A stretch of 64,000 bases of DNA, from assembly GCA_021829515.1 (NCBI GenBank), contig JAKBPM010000001.1, positions 92,665 through 156,664 on the forward strand, written 5' to 3'. Shown in pieces: positions 54,859 through 63,982 of this stretch. The position numbers were made by a program, and so were the translations under genes. The stretch is from Nitrospirota bacterium (GTDB lineage Bacteria; Nitrospirota_A; Leptospirillia; Leptospirillales; Leptospirillaceae). Numbering within the stretch: the stretch's first letter is position 1; every line of letters starts with the position of its first letter. The notes under the pieces were generated by a model. It was given only the letters and a program-made list of their open reading frames with translations. It was not told the origin of the DNA and did not search any database.

Positions 54859-56004
54859 AGAAACGAGTCGGATGTTGATTTGACCGATTTAAATCTCAGC
54901 ACGAATCGCAAACGCATCGCGCCTCTCTCCTTTTTATAAAAGGATTTAAACCCTTTCAGGCCATCCCATTCGACCAAAAAATAGGAAGGGATAGAGCAGA
55001 CTGGTCTTCCTGGAGATTGGGGCGAAAACTTCAAGTTTGCCGCTTGCGGAGCAGGATGCGACCATATTGCGAAGACATCTTCGGAATATCTCATTGGCGA
55101 AATCAGTCAACAAGTCTGGAGAGCATATTTTTAGGATTGATTCTTTTCAGGGATAACCTTCCAGAAACTCAATTTTTCGCACATAATAACAGATCAAACA
55201 TCTTTGAAAATATTCAGAAAGCACCAGAACACATCTTTTGAATACCCTACTCCCGTGATCCGCCATACCCAAAACATTGCCAATTCGCACGCATTGTATT
55301 TTTAGCGCATTATGCAAAATAATGCAATAGTAAAGGTCTTCAAAGTATTTTACAAAAGAGCGGACACTTAGGTATCGCACAAAATCCAGACAAAAAAAGA
55401 GATTACACAAACACTCCCAACAGAACAGTATTCGCACATTCATGCTTTGCGACGAAAATGTATTCCAGATCAATACCAAGAGAAGAATGCCAAAAACAAA
55501 CATCTAACTTCATTCTCATCCATGCTGTTTATTTATTATTATATTGATACTTAAACGATATATTCTACGCGGGAGAATCACTTTAACAATCCCAAAGACC
55601 TATGGCGGATTTTAGGCAGGAGGGGCTCATTAAAATAATGATCGGAATGGAATCGTAACGAATGGCCGATAAAGCAGAAGCAATTTCACTGTGGTGTGGG
55701 GAGGGCATGCATCCTTTAGCAAAATAAATCTTAGCGTCATATTTCATTTAAATAATTAAAATAAAACAGAAAACATACGGATATTTTCAGCTTTTGAGGA
55801 GATACCAGCGAACAAACCATGTGATAAGGTTAAAAAACCTACTGGAAAAAGGTCTGTGCTTGAAATTAGAAATAAAAATTGAGTTAGCAGAAAATCATGG
55901 GAGGGGGATAGTTAAAAAAAACTTTTTTCAAATATTCCATCCCGAGTAACGAAGAATATTCAATTGGAAATCGATGGAGGATAAAAACATTCTGAAGTAA
56001 AACA
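54859..56004. other. Gene-poor, AT-rich stretch between icd and tRNA-Ala
   Basis: About 1.15 kb with no gene that can be supported. Short open frames occur on both strands. The longest is a Cys/Phe/Tyr-rich minus-strand frame of 118 codons at 55147-55503, and another of 87 codons lies at 54831-55094. Neither has a recognisable domain or convincing composition. From ~55250 the sequence becomes clearly AT-rich, unlike the coding parts. It adjoins a tRNA gene, a common integration site, so it may be the remnant of an inserted element; no repeats marking its ends were found. Confidence 0.6.
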
Positions 56005-56080
56005 TGGTGGAGCTGAGGGGGATCGAACCCCTGACCTCAAGACTGCCAGTCTTGCGCGCTCCCAACTGCGCCACAGCCCC
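56005..56080 (-). tRNA. tRNA-Ala (anticodon GGC)
   Basis: A complete 76-nt cloverleaf with CCA encoded. The acceptor stem is GGGGCTG/CAGCTCC, including the G3-U70 wobble pair that marks alanine tRNAs. The D arm is GCGCAGTTGGGAGCGC, and the anticodon stem CAAGA/TCTTG has the loop CTGGCAG (anticodon GGC). The T arm is AGGGG-TTCGATC-CCCCT. It reads the GCC/GCU alanine codons. Confidence 0.97.
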
Positions 56081-56178
56081 ATAAGGATTTGAGAGATTTC
56101 ACTCTTTCAACCCGCCAATTCTAGCTTGAAAAATGGCTCTTGGCAAGAGCCAAAGAATCCAAAACTTTCAGGAAAAGA

Positions 56179-58524
56179 TCACTGCATCAAAAACCTATTA
56201 AAAATAACGATTTTCAATCTGTACAAAATGATCATATATAGAAATGCCCCTAAAAACACTACAAATACAATCTGATTCGAAAGAGGTTTCATCAAAACGC
56301 CAAAATGGGCCAGAACCAGCGCGATCAATACATCAACAACAGAAGAAAGAATAAGCCATCTTCCAGGAAGAGAGTTTCCGGAAGGTCCCCTTTCCCTGAT
56401 AGCATAGATAGTGGCCTGATTCCCAATAACAAGCGTTAAAAATGCAAGCGAACGAATGCTTCCAAGAGACAAATGAAAAGCTTTCACCCCGAGAAAAAGG
56501 ATGGTCGTTGCAAAAGTCAAAAAGATAAATGACAGAATCCCCCCCGTAATGGTCAAACCCTGTACATTCCAGACATTGGGTCGTTTTGATCCTTCTACAT
56601 TATCCGTACTCAGGGACATCGTGAGGAAGTCTCCTGTCAGTAAAATAATGACCATCAGAAGCGGGGTAAGGACTGCGTGATGGGTCACAAGCAGACCTAT
56701 TGCAAGAAACAACACCGTCACAACCTTTTTAACAATAGAGTTCAGCGTATACGTCTGAATCCTCTGGAAAATCCTTCTCCCTTCCAACACCGTTTCAACA
56801 ATTCCCTCAAGACCGGGCCGGGTCAAGACGATTCCCGCAGCAGACTTCGCAACATCGGTCGCGGTCAACACAGATATGCCCATCTGGGACTGGCTGAGAG
56901 CAGGTGCGTCATTGGCGCCATCTCCACACATTCCCACAACATGGCCGGATTTCTGAAAAACTTTCACAAGGTTAAACTTGTCCTCCGGCAAGACCCCCGC
57001 AAAAACTCCGTAGGAGCCAGGTGAGTCATTTTCAGAAATCGTCTGACGGGGGTAAAGTTCCCCGGAAATACCAACCTCCCTGGCAAGATGCAATGCGGTT
57101 TTTGGAGCATCACCCGTTACAAGGACCGTCCGTATACCTAAAAGAGAGAGCTCCTCAATCAATTTTGAAGAATCATCTCTCGCAGGGTCGGTCAATACGA
57201 CCAGTCCCTCAACTGATGACAAACCTAACTTCTCCATGGATACCGCCAGAACCCTGAAGCCTTCTGACTGCCATTTCTCAGCCTTTATCAGAGCATCTTC
57301 AGAAAAAGCGCATTCGTTCAAGATTGCCCGGACAGCTCCTTTTTCGATGGAGATAACCTCTCCGGACTCGTCAGTCCAGATCGCCTTGGCGGTCTTTGTC
57401 TGAGGATCAAACGGAACAAACTGTGTCAACCTTGATCGATCCATATGGATATTGAGGCGCGCTGCTTCGTTACAAATAGCAAGATCGACCGGATCCTGCC
57501 CTCCATCGTTACTGGCCATGGCTGCCATTTTGAGAACATCGTCCCCGGATGCTTTTCCAAATGGAACAACAGCAATGAGCTTCAGCTCATTTTTTGTTAA
57601 CGTCCCTGTTTTATCAGCACACAGAATATCCATAGTAGCAGCTTCCTCCAAAGAGGAGAGTCTGGTTAAAAGGACTCCTTTTCCGGCGAGAAGTCTCGCA
57701 CCAAAAGACGCCGCCAAAGTAAAAGTTGCTGGCAACGCGACCGGAATGGAAGCGAGAAGGATTGTCAAAAGAAGTGGAAGCACTTCGGTTACCGGAATCG
57801 AATGATCGGCCCCCATCACAAAGAAAAAAATGGCTCCATTCACAAAGGTCAAATTTCTGACAACCTGCAATATCGCTTTTTGCTCAGTACTTTCCACATA
57901 GGCTGTCTTGACGAGCTGAATCGTTTTTCCAAAGCGGGTATGAACACCTGTACTCATGACTTTTGCAAGAGCTTCACCACGACGAACAAGAGATCCGGAG
58001 TAACCGCTCTCTCCTGTTCCCACCTCTTTGGGAACAGATTCTCCAGTTAAGAGAGAAACATCGAGAAGGAGCTGCCCTTCAAGCAATACAATATCTGCGG
58101 GAACAACTGAACCCATCGTGATCCGGACAATATCTCCAGGAACAAGGATGGATGCGGATACTATGCTCCAGCTGTGATCTCGAAAGACCGATGCATTGAC
58201 CGCAAGTTTTGACTGGAGTGCAGCGAGTGTTTTCTGTGCTTGCGTTTCCTCAAAGAACCCAAGAATAGCATTGAAAAGTAGAAGGACAAGAATAATAAAT
58301 CCTTCCAGATACCTTTCCAGGAAAAACTCCAGAATAACCGCAAGTTCAAGCATCCAGGGAACGGGTGACCAGAGTTTAGAAAAAATACGGGAGAAGAGTG
58401 GCTGGGAAAAATCGGCAGTAAGATTCGGGCCATGAATTTCAAGGAGGTGGGCTGCTTCTAACGAAGATAACCCGTCTTGCAGCCAATTTTGGCGGTTATC
58501 GGCATCAATCGGGATGGCAACCCC
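56179..58524 (-). CDS. P-type proton-efflux ATPase, start codon missing
   Basis: Type IIIA P-type ATPase resembling plasma-membrane H+ pumps. Seen: actuator motif LLTGESVPKE, phosphorylation site CADKTGTLTKN, VTGDAP, hinge GDGANDAPAL and about eight to ten membrane helices. The first in-frame ATG (58353) would cut into helix 1, yet the frame stays open to a stop at 58525. That stretch encodes the expected N-terminus (DGLSSLEAAHLL, HGPN, LWSPVPWMLELAV) without ATG, GTG or TTG. An ATG at 58505 in another frame would join it if the A4 run at 58487-58490 had one more base. It may export protons in acid habitats. Confidence 0.85.
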   Translation of the reverse strand, partial: GVAIPIDADNRQNWLQDGLSSLEAAHLLEIHGPNLTADFSQPLFSRIFSKLWSPVPWMLELAVILEFFLERYLEGFIILVLLLFNAILGFFEETQAQKTLAALQSKLAVNASVFRDHSWSIVSASILVPGDIVRITMGSVVPADIVLLEGQLLLDVSLLTGESVPKEVGTGESGYSGSLVRRGEALAKVMSTGVHTRFGKTIQLVKTAYVESTEQKAILQVVRNLTFVNGAIFFFVMGADHSIPVTEVLPLLLTILLASIPVALPATFTLAASFGARLLAGKGVLLTRLSSLEEAATMDILCADKTGTLTKNELKLIAVVPFGKASGDDVLKMAAMASNDGGQDPVDLAICNEAARLNIHMDRSRLTQFVPFDPQTKTAKAIWTDESGEVISIEKGAVRAILNECAFSEDALIKAEKWQSEGFRVLAVSMEKLGLSSVEGLVVLTDPARDDSSKLIEELSLLGIRTVLVTGDAPKTALHLAREVGISGELYPRQTISENDSPGSYGVFAGVLPEDKFNLVKVFQKSGHVVGMCGDGANDAPALSQSQMGISVLTATDVAKSAAGIVLTRPGLEGIVETVLEGRRIFQRIQTYTLNSIVKKVVTVLFLAIGLLVTHHAVLTPLLMVIILLTGDFLTMSLSTDNVEGSKRPNVWNVQGLTITGGILSFIFLTFATTILFLGVKAFHLSLGSIRSLAFLTLVIGNQATIYAIRERGPSGNSLPGRWLILSSVVDVLIALVLAHFGVLMKPLSNQIVFVVFLGAFLYMIILYRLKIVIFNRFLMQ

Positions 58525-58627
58525 TCACTTTTGGAAACGTTCTTGCGGGGAAAGCAAAATAGAGCAAGAAGGGAGAGGGAGTCCCCCTCCATGATCTACC
58601 CCAATCAAACAGCTCTTCAGATTGCAA

Positions 58628-60028
58628 TTAAAGCGTTCGCGAAAAAAGAGGCCCTTTTGCAGAAACATTAAGATAACGGTCAAATGTCATTGCAATATTT
58701 CGCATAAAAATTCTCCCTGTTGTTGTCAGGGTGATTTTTTCAGGAGTAATGATTAAAAGACCATCCTGCTGGAACCTGTCTAGCTCCTCAATTTCTTTTG
58801 TGAAGACTTGATCGAAGTTCTTTCCAAAAGGATCTAGGACATTCTGACGGTTGATCTCAAGGTCACACATGATTCGAGTAATGACCAGACGGCGCATCTC
58901 ATCATCGAGAGAAAGCTTATATCCCCGATGAACAGGAAGATCCCCGGCCATAACAGCCTTCTGATAGTCCGGAAGACTTTTCAGGTTCTGGGAGTAAACA
59001 TCCCCCACCATGCTGATTGCAGTGACTCCCATTCCGACCAGATCCGCTTCTGCCTTGGTCGTATATCCCTGAAAGTTTCGATAGAGAGAGTGCTCTTTTT
59101 GGGCTTTGGTCAATTCATCATCTGGCTTGGCAAAATGATCCATTCCGATAACAACGTAGCCAGCACCGGTGAGGCGATCCAAAATCATCGACATCAATGC
59201 AAACTTGACCTCTGGAGAAGGAAGGTCTTTCTCCTTGATCAATACCATGTGTTTCTTCAACCACGGAACATGCGCATAATTGAAAACAGCTATCCTGTCC
59301 GGAGACATGCGGATGACTTGATCAAGCGTCTGGGCAAACCCTTCAACCGTCTGAAATGGCAACCCATAGATCAGATCAATATTGATTCCATTAAAATTGA
59401 GCTTGCGGCACTCATTAAAAACACCCTCTGTCAAAGCTACGGGCTGAATCCGGTTGACGGCTGCTTGAACCTTGGGATCAAAATCCTGAACACCCATACT
59501 GATCCGGTTGACACCAAGGTCGCGAATTGAAGCCAGATAATCATTAGATGCGTGTCTTGGATCAATCTCAACAGAGATTTCCCCTTGAGAATAATCCACA
59601 TTGAACCATTTATTGATGTGAGAAAAAAGCAACCGATTTTGAGGGGGGGTCAGATTGGAAGGGGATCCACCTCCAAAATGTAGCTGAACCACTTTACGTT
59701 TTTTGGAATATAAAGGACCGACAAGAGCCATTTCTGTTGCCAAAAGATCAATATAGTCAGCCGTCTTTCCTCGATCTCTCGAAATAATGACACTGCATCC
59801 ACAAAAATAGCAAAGGCTGTCACAAAACGGAAGGTGAAAATAGAGTGACAGAGGTTTATCTGGTTTTTTGGACTGCCCCCTATTAATGGCATCCCTATAA
59901 TTTTCAGCTGTAAAATCCGTTGTCCAGACAGGGGCTGTGGGATAACTGGTATAGCGTGGACCAGCCACATCATATTTTTTTAAAAGTTCGCGGCTAACCT
60001 GCGTGCCGGCCATCATATTCGGAGTCAT
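58628..60028 (-). CDS. hemN: Oxygen-independent coproporphyrinogen III dehydrogenase
   Basis: Radical-SAM enzyme that decarboxylates two propionates of coproporphyrinogen III in heme synthesis. The cluster motif is YFHLPFCDSLCYFCGC (CxxxCxxC plus one Cys). GPRYTSYPTAPVW at the N-terminus and VQLHFGGGSPSNL are typical of true HemN rather than HemW. The frame opens at 60058; the ATG at 60028 with GAGG six bases upstream is preferred, giving 466 residues. It follows hemE by 60 bases. Use of an oxygen-independent enzyme suits low-oxygen or variable-oxygen life. Confidence 0.95.
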   Translation of the reverse strand: MTPNMMAGTQVSRELLKKYDVAGPRYTSYPTAPVWTTDFTAENYRDAINRGQSKKPDKPLSLYFHLPFCDSLCYFCGCSVIISRDRGKTADYIDLLATEMALVGPLYSKKRKVVQLHFGGGSPSNLTPPQNRLLFSHINKWFNVDYSQGEISVEIDPRHASNDYLASIRDLGVNRISMGVQDFDPKVQAAVNRIQPVALTEGVFNECRKLNFNGINIDLIYGLPFQTVEGFAQTLDQVIRMSPDRIAVFNYAHVPWLKKHMVLIKEKDLPSPEVKFALMSMILDRLTGAGYVVIGMDHFAKPDDELTKAQKEHSLYRNFQGYTTKAEADLVGMGVTAISMVGDVYSQNLKSLPDYQKAVMAGDLPVHRGYKLSLDDEMRRLVITRIMCDLEINRQNVLDPFGKNFDQVFTKEIEELDRFQQDGLLIITPEKITLTTTGRIFMRNIAMTFDRYLNVSAKGPLFSRTL

Positions 60029-60088
60029 TCTTGTCCTCATCAAAATCAGGCTACCCAATCAAACAGGAAGGGCAGGATCTTTTTTTCT

Positions 60089-61123
60089 TTAGGATTCCTG
60101 AACCAGTTTTACCAAATACTGAGCCATAGAAACAGATGTTTCCGGAAGGATCCCATGGCCCAGGTTAAAGATATACCCTTTTCGTCCTTTCATTTCGGCA
60201 AGGATTCTGTGGACCTCCTTCTTCAATGCTTCAGATGTTCCCAGAAGACTGACAGGGTCAAGATTCCCCTGAATGCCTTTCCCTTCCGGAATAATATTTC
60301 GCACCATTGGCAAAGAGACTCTCCAATCCACCGATATCACATCCGTACCCGCTTGAATCATGTCCGGAAGAAGTGCACAGCTTCCATTGACATACAAAAG
60401 TGAAGGAACCCCTTCCCGAGAAAGGGCTTCCACAATTTTTTTCGTATAGGGAAGGGCAAACTCGCGATAGTGAACAGGATTCAGCGATCCTGCCCAAGTA
60501 TCAAAAAGCTGATAAGCATGGATTCCGGCATCCACCTGCATTTTCAGATAATCAATAACGGTTTTTGTTGCGCGCTCAAGAAGAAGGTGCAGGGTATCAG
60601 GATCTTGGAACATCATTTTCTTCACCCGGCTGAAATCCTTTGAGATCTCCCCCTCAACCATATAGGTCGCCAGCGTAAAAGGTGATCCGGAAAAACCGAT
60701 CAATGGAATTCGCCCATCAATTCGTCGATTGGACTCCTTGATTGCCTGTGCAACAAAACCCGTTTTCTCAAGTGGATCAGGTGTGCAAAGGGCTTCAACA
60801 TCTTTGCGGGTTCGAACGGGAGATGGAAAAGAAGGTCCTTTCTTTTCGGAAAAGATCAACTCAAGTCCCATTGCCTCAACCGGAACCAGGATATCCGAGA
60901 AAATAATGGCCACATCGATTCCAAGCATATCGACGGGAAGAAGCGTTGCCGAAGCGGCAAGATCAGGGGTCTTGCAGAGATTAAGGAAAGTTGTATTTTT
61001 TCGAAGAGCCTGATATTCCGGCATATAACGCCCGGCCTGTCTCATGATCCAGATGGGTGGACGGGAAGTGGCCTCCCCTCGACATGCTTTTAAAAAGAGA
61101 TCATTTTTAACGGAAGGGCGCAT
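60089..61123 (-). CDS. hemE: Uroporphyrinogen decarboxylase
   Basis: Converts uroporphyrinogen III to coproporphyrinogen III. Seen: the N-terminal signature PPIWIMRQAGRYMPEY, the active-site Asp in IIFSDILVP, GFSGSPFTLATYMVEG, LFDTWAGSL and the C-terminal FNLGHGILPET. The ATG at 61123 is chosen (GAGG six bases upstream), giving 344 residues; a longer frame to 61174 runs into the end of the chelatase gene. It lies between cbiX-like and hemN on the same strand, a partial heme operon. Confidence 0.96.
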   Translation of the reverse strand: MRPSVKNDLFLKACRGEATSRPPIWIMRQAGRYMPEYQALRKNTTFLNLCKTPDLAASATLLPVDMLGIDVAIIFSDILVPVEAMGLELIFSEKKGPSFPSPVRTRKDVEALCTPDPLEKTGFVAQAIKESNRRIDGRIPLIGFSGSPFTLATYMVEGEISKDFSRVKKMMFQDPDTLHLLLERATKTVIDYLKMQVDAGIHAYQLFDTWAGSLNPVHYREFALPYTKKIVEALSREGVPSLLYVNGSCALLPDMIQAGTDVISVDWRVSLPMVRNIIPEGKGIQGNLDPVSLLGTSEALKKEVHRILAEMKGRKGYIFNLGHGILPETSVSMAQYLVKLVQES

Positions 61124-61179
61124 TTTTTTCCTCTCGGTCTTGATACTGATTGGGATACCATTCATTATTGGCAAAACTT

Positions 61180-62106
61180 CTATGAACCACTACCCTCCAG
61201 AGACTCAAATCGCACAACAGGCCATCTTGGCATTGGAGTCCGTCCAAGATAAAGCAGACGGGTGATCTTTTTAGCCATGTGGGCGAGAAGAAGCGGATGA
61301 TCTCCAAAAGCCGGGGTTATCAGGATCTCGCCATCATATCCGGTTCTCTCCTGGAACTGACTGGCCTGATGTCGAATCCTGTCCATCAGAACGCCCTCAA
61401 ATAAAAATACGGGAACAATTAGCAATCGGTCGAAATCCGGCTTCAATTCGGCCATGACCGAAGCAAATCGGGGCTCTGTCACTCCGATGAAGGTGACTTT
61501 TGGATCTCCTCCCCTCCTGCGCTCCCATAAACGACGGGCTTGATAGTACAAGGAAGCATTTGCATTCGGATCCAGGCTTCCTCGCCCTATAAGAACAAGA
61601 GCCTCTTTCTTGTCTTTGTCTGCAGGGGGAAGAATATCCAGAAGAATATCGACAAGGACCTGGTCTATGCCCAAAGCCCACTCACGAATGACCCGCAACT
61701 CCGGAAAAAGATTTCTGGCTTCAGAAATATAGGAAGGGACATCACTTTTGGAATGACCTGCGTCAAAAAGGAGGTATGGAACCATCGCAATCCCCTCCAC
61801 GTTCGAGGGAAATTCCCGGATGGAATCCAATACAGAAGGGGCCGCATGCTCGATGAACCCCTGCTTCAGATCGACCCCGGGAAGCATTTTTTTGAGCATG
61901 GAAAAAGTTTGGCGAAAATGAATATTGCCCTTCTCTTCAGGACTTCCATGGGCAACAATCAGGACACCCCACCCCTTTCCCGACAAATCTGCAGAAACAG
62001 GGCTCAGCAAATGGTTCGGTCCTGGTCGACAACTCTCTTTTGGGTTATGTTCGCTCATGAAAAGATTATAGGGTTGGCTTGAAGGAAGGTCAATCAATCC
62101 AGACAC
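61180..62106 (-). CDS. cbiX: CbiX/SirB-family chelatase
   Basis: A 308-residue protein with two tandem CbiX-like halves. The first has IVAHGSPEEKGN and VPYLLFDAGHSKSDVP, holding the metal-site His residues; the second has LIGRGSLDPNAN and VPVFLFEGVLMDRI. Family members insert cobalt or iron into sirohydrochlorin. Its place beside hemE and hemN, with no HemH seen here, raises a role in heme or siroheme synthesis. The GTG start at 62106 directly follows the cruF stop; an ATG at 62058 is the alternative. In the second half the equivalent His are mostly replaced, as usual for such fused forms. Confidence 0.82.
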   Translation of the reverse strand: MSGLIDLPSSQPYNLFMSEHNPKESCRPGPNHLLSPVSADLSGKGWGVLIVAHGSPEEKGNIHFRQTFSMLKKMLPGVDLKQGFIEHAAPSVLDSIREFPSNVEGIAMVPYLLFDAGHSKSDVPSYISEARNLFPELRVIREWALGIDQVLVDILLDILPPADKDKKEALVLIGRGSLDPNANASLYYQARRLWERRRGGDPKVTFIGVTEPRFASVMAELKPDFDRLLIVPVFLFEGVLMDRIRHQASQFQERTGYDGEILITPAFGDHPLLLAHMAKKITRLLYLGRTPMPRWPVVRFESLEGSGS

Positions 62107-62922
62107 TCAGGATCGATCAACCTTATCGGAAGAGCGTAATGGGAATCGCCTCCAAAATACATTTTTAGTGAAAAAGACGATACTGAGCAAAACAGTAATC
62201 ACGATCAGATCGGATAAAAACAAAAACAATTCACCCAAGTAAAGAGCAATGCCCAGATTGAACAGGAAAACGGAAAACCAGAGAAAAGTGGGTCCCCACC
62301 GATCAACTTCCAGCCAATGATCTGATTTTTGAATCGGGAGCTTGTGGATAGGAATTAAAAAACTCACAATACGCCAGGAAAACAAGATCATAGCCCCCAA
62401 AACAGCCCATCCTAAAAAATTGGCGAGGGGAACGCCAAAGTAACTTCCACCGTCCGGGTAGTAATAAATTTGACCTAGAAACCATCGATTCCCTCTCAGT
62501 GCAACAGGATCGATCACCATATCTATACCAAAAAACAGAAGATCCGCAAGAAATAAAACAGGCCAGACGAGCCTGACGGGCCAACTCAAAGCCTCTCTGA
62601 TGGAAAGCCCCCAGACACGAACAACAACACCCAGGCTTGCGACCATTAAAAAAGAAAACGAAAGAAAGTCCATAAAGGGAAGATGACCAATCCAAACTTC
62701 TCGATCATGCGTTGTCGGCAAGTAAGTGTAATGGCCAAAAGGGAACCACCCCATTGGCAACGATGAGCTCCACTCACAAAAATAACTGAGAATAAAAGAT
62801 AGGGCAAAGCGAGCACTCGCCCCCAATGTACCTACTTGTCGGAGAAGGAACCCAAACCCCAGAAACAGAAAAAAGAAAACATACCACCTGAACAGTAATG
62901 TCTTCAAAAAAAGAAGAATCAA
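62107..62922 (-). CDS. cruF: CruF-type carotenoid 1',2'-hydratase (DUF422)
   Basis: A 271-residue polytopic membrane protein with about seven helices. The family signature is clear: FGHYTYLP near the first third, then DPVALRGNRWFLGQIYYYPD and SYFGVPLANFLGWAV. CruF-type enzymes hydrate the end of acyclic or monocyclic carotenoids. No other carotenoid gene is in the window, but dxs and ispA would supply precursors. GGGAG lies nine bases before the ATG. Confidence 0.85.
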   Translation of the reverse strand: MILLFLKTLLFRWYVFFFLFLGFGFLLRQVGTLGASARFALSFILSYFCEWSSSLPMGWFPFGHYTYLPTTHDREVWIGHLPFMDFLSFSFLMVASLGVVVRVWGLSIREALSWPVRLVWPVLFLADLLFFGIDMVIDPVALRGNRWFLGQIYYYPDGGSYFGVPLANFLGWAVLGAMILFSWRIVSFLIPIHKLPIQKSDHWLEVDRWGPTFLWFSVFLFNLGIALYLGELFLFLSDLIVITVLLSIVFFTKNVFWRRFPLRSSDKVDRS

Positions 62923-63050
62923 GAATATCTCCCTGAAAATCCGTTAAAAATATCGTCGCACGCATGAAAGATTTCTAGTGAGCGGTATGCATTCCTGAAA
63001 AATCGATCTTTTCTGGGAACATTCGGGGAAATCCCCTATCCCCAAGCAGT

Positions 63051-63638
63051 CTAAGGAAATTTCAGGGGCACGGCATAATTGAGTAACACTTCATTTTCTC
63101 CAGGATTGGAGTGAGCAATGTCACTATTGGACAAATGACCGAATTTCAGACCAATCCGGTCGCCATTATCCATTTGGTAAGAAAAGGTCATTTCCAGCCT
63201 GAACATAAACACACTTCCCAAAAATTTGCTATTGTTCTGATCATAACCTCCGATGCCACCCATCGGGGTCAAGATCCAGTGGGGAGAGAGCGCAATGTTA
63301 AAATAAATACCACCATATCCATCAACAGCACCATCACTATTAGCCAACAACCCCAAAGCATATCCAATTCCATAAAAGGTCTTGCCTGACTGGTATTCAA
63401 CGTCACCCTCCGCCGGAGAATGATCATACGAAGGATATCCGTACCTGTGTTCACTCGTTCCACCAACCAGATTGAAGACACCTGCTCCCATATTCAGATA
63501 AGGGTTTTCATCACCAAGAATTTGGACGGCCGAAGCATCAATGGGGGAAAAAAGAGCGCTGATCAAGACTCCCAGGATGAAAACCTTCCAAGAGAAAAAG
63601 AATTGGGCACCAGAAATGGATAAATATTTTTCCAGCAT
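63051..63638 (-). CDS. PagL-like lipid A 3-O-deacylase
   Basis: A 195-residue outer-membrane protein. It has a signal peptide (~1-36, cleavage near ASA) and a small beta barrel. The C-terminal PagL signature FGHLSNSDIAHSNPGENEVL contains the His-x-Ser pair and the downstream Glu proposed as the catalytic triad. The last residues are hydrophobic with a terminal FP. PagL removes the 3-O acyl chain of lipid A, altering envelope permeability. It lies 128 bases upstream of cruF, with a GGGGA/TCCCC hairpin in between. Confidence 0.8.
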   Translation of the reverse strand: MLEKYLSISGAQFFFSWKVFILGVLISALFSPIDASAVQILGDENPYLNMGAGVFNLVGGTSEHRYGYPSYDHSPAEGDVEYQSGKTFYGIGYALGLLANSDGAVDGYGGIYFNIALSPHWILTPMGGIGGYDQNNSKFLGSVFMFRLEMTFSYQMDNGDRIGLKFGHLSNSDIAHSNPGENEVLLNYAVPLKFP

Positions 63639-63887
63639 ATCGATTTAATGCCCTCGATACTCAGCTCTTATTGGAAGGTCCGGATCTTGGAGAATGAATC
63701 TCAATGTTTTTTCTCACATCATATCAGAAACCATTCAATGATCATGAAACAGGCTGAAGAGGAAAGAGGCTTTCCCAATATGCCCAGAAATAATCGAAAA
63801 AAATTGAATACCCATCCATTAAGACCTTTTTCTAGAGATGAACACTTTCTCTGTCGTTTACTTTCCCTTTTCTAATGAACTCTCCCG
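63639..63887. other. Non-coding stretch, nothing supported
   Basis: About 250 bases after the pagL-like start. A 75-codon plus-strand frame (63648-63875) exists but has no recognisable family, no ribosome site and unusual composition, so it is not called. It presumably contains the promoter for pagL. Confidence 0.5.
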
Positions 63888-63982
63888 CTCCTAAGCGCTT
63901 TGCGCTGTAGGAGGGGTTTCCGATCTCGCGAGCGGAAGTTCCTCTTTCGCCGAGGATGCGCGAAGGCGTTTGGTCCTTCGCG
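63888..63982. repeat. GC-rich hairpin-dense segment at the window edge
   Basis: CTCCTA-AGCGC-TTT-GCGCT-g-TAGGAG (63888-63913) forms an 11-bp stem with one bulge. CGCGAAGG-N8-CCTTCGCG (63959-63982) forms a perfect 8-bp stem, and CTCGCGAG lies between them. Base composition changes sharply from the AT-rich sequence to the left. This could be the end of a mobile element or a structured RNA continuing beyond the window. Confidence 0.45.

Noticed and set aside
54831..55094. 87-codon minus-strand open frame upstream of icd
   Set aside because: No ribosome site, no recognisable domain, and it ends inside the palindrome at 54833-54858. It could be a remnant but is not supported as a gene.
55147..55503. 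118-codon minus-strand open frame rich in Cys, Phe and Tyr
   Set aside because: The composition follows from AT-rich non-coding DNA; there is no start signal or family resemblance.
58571..58591. Terminator between hemN and the ATPase
   Set aside because: A short GAGGG/CCCTC hairpin exists, but without a clean T-run.
63648..63875. 75-codon plus-strand open frame near the right edge
   Set aside because: No ribosome site, no domain, and it lies in the expected promoter region of the pagL-like gene.
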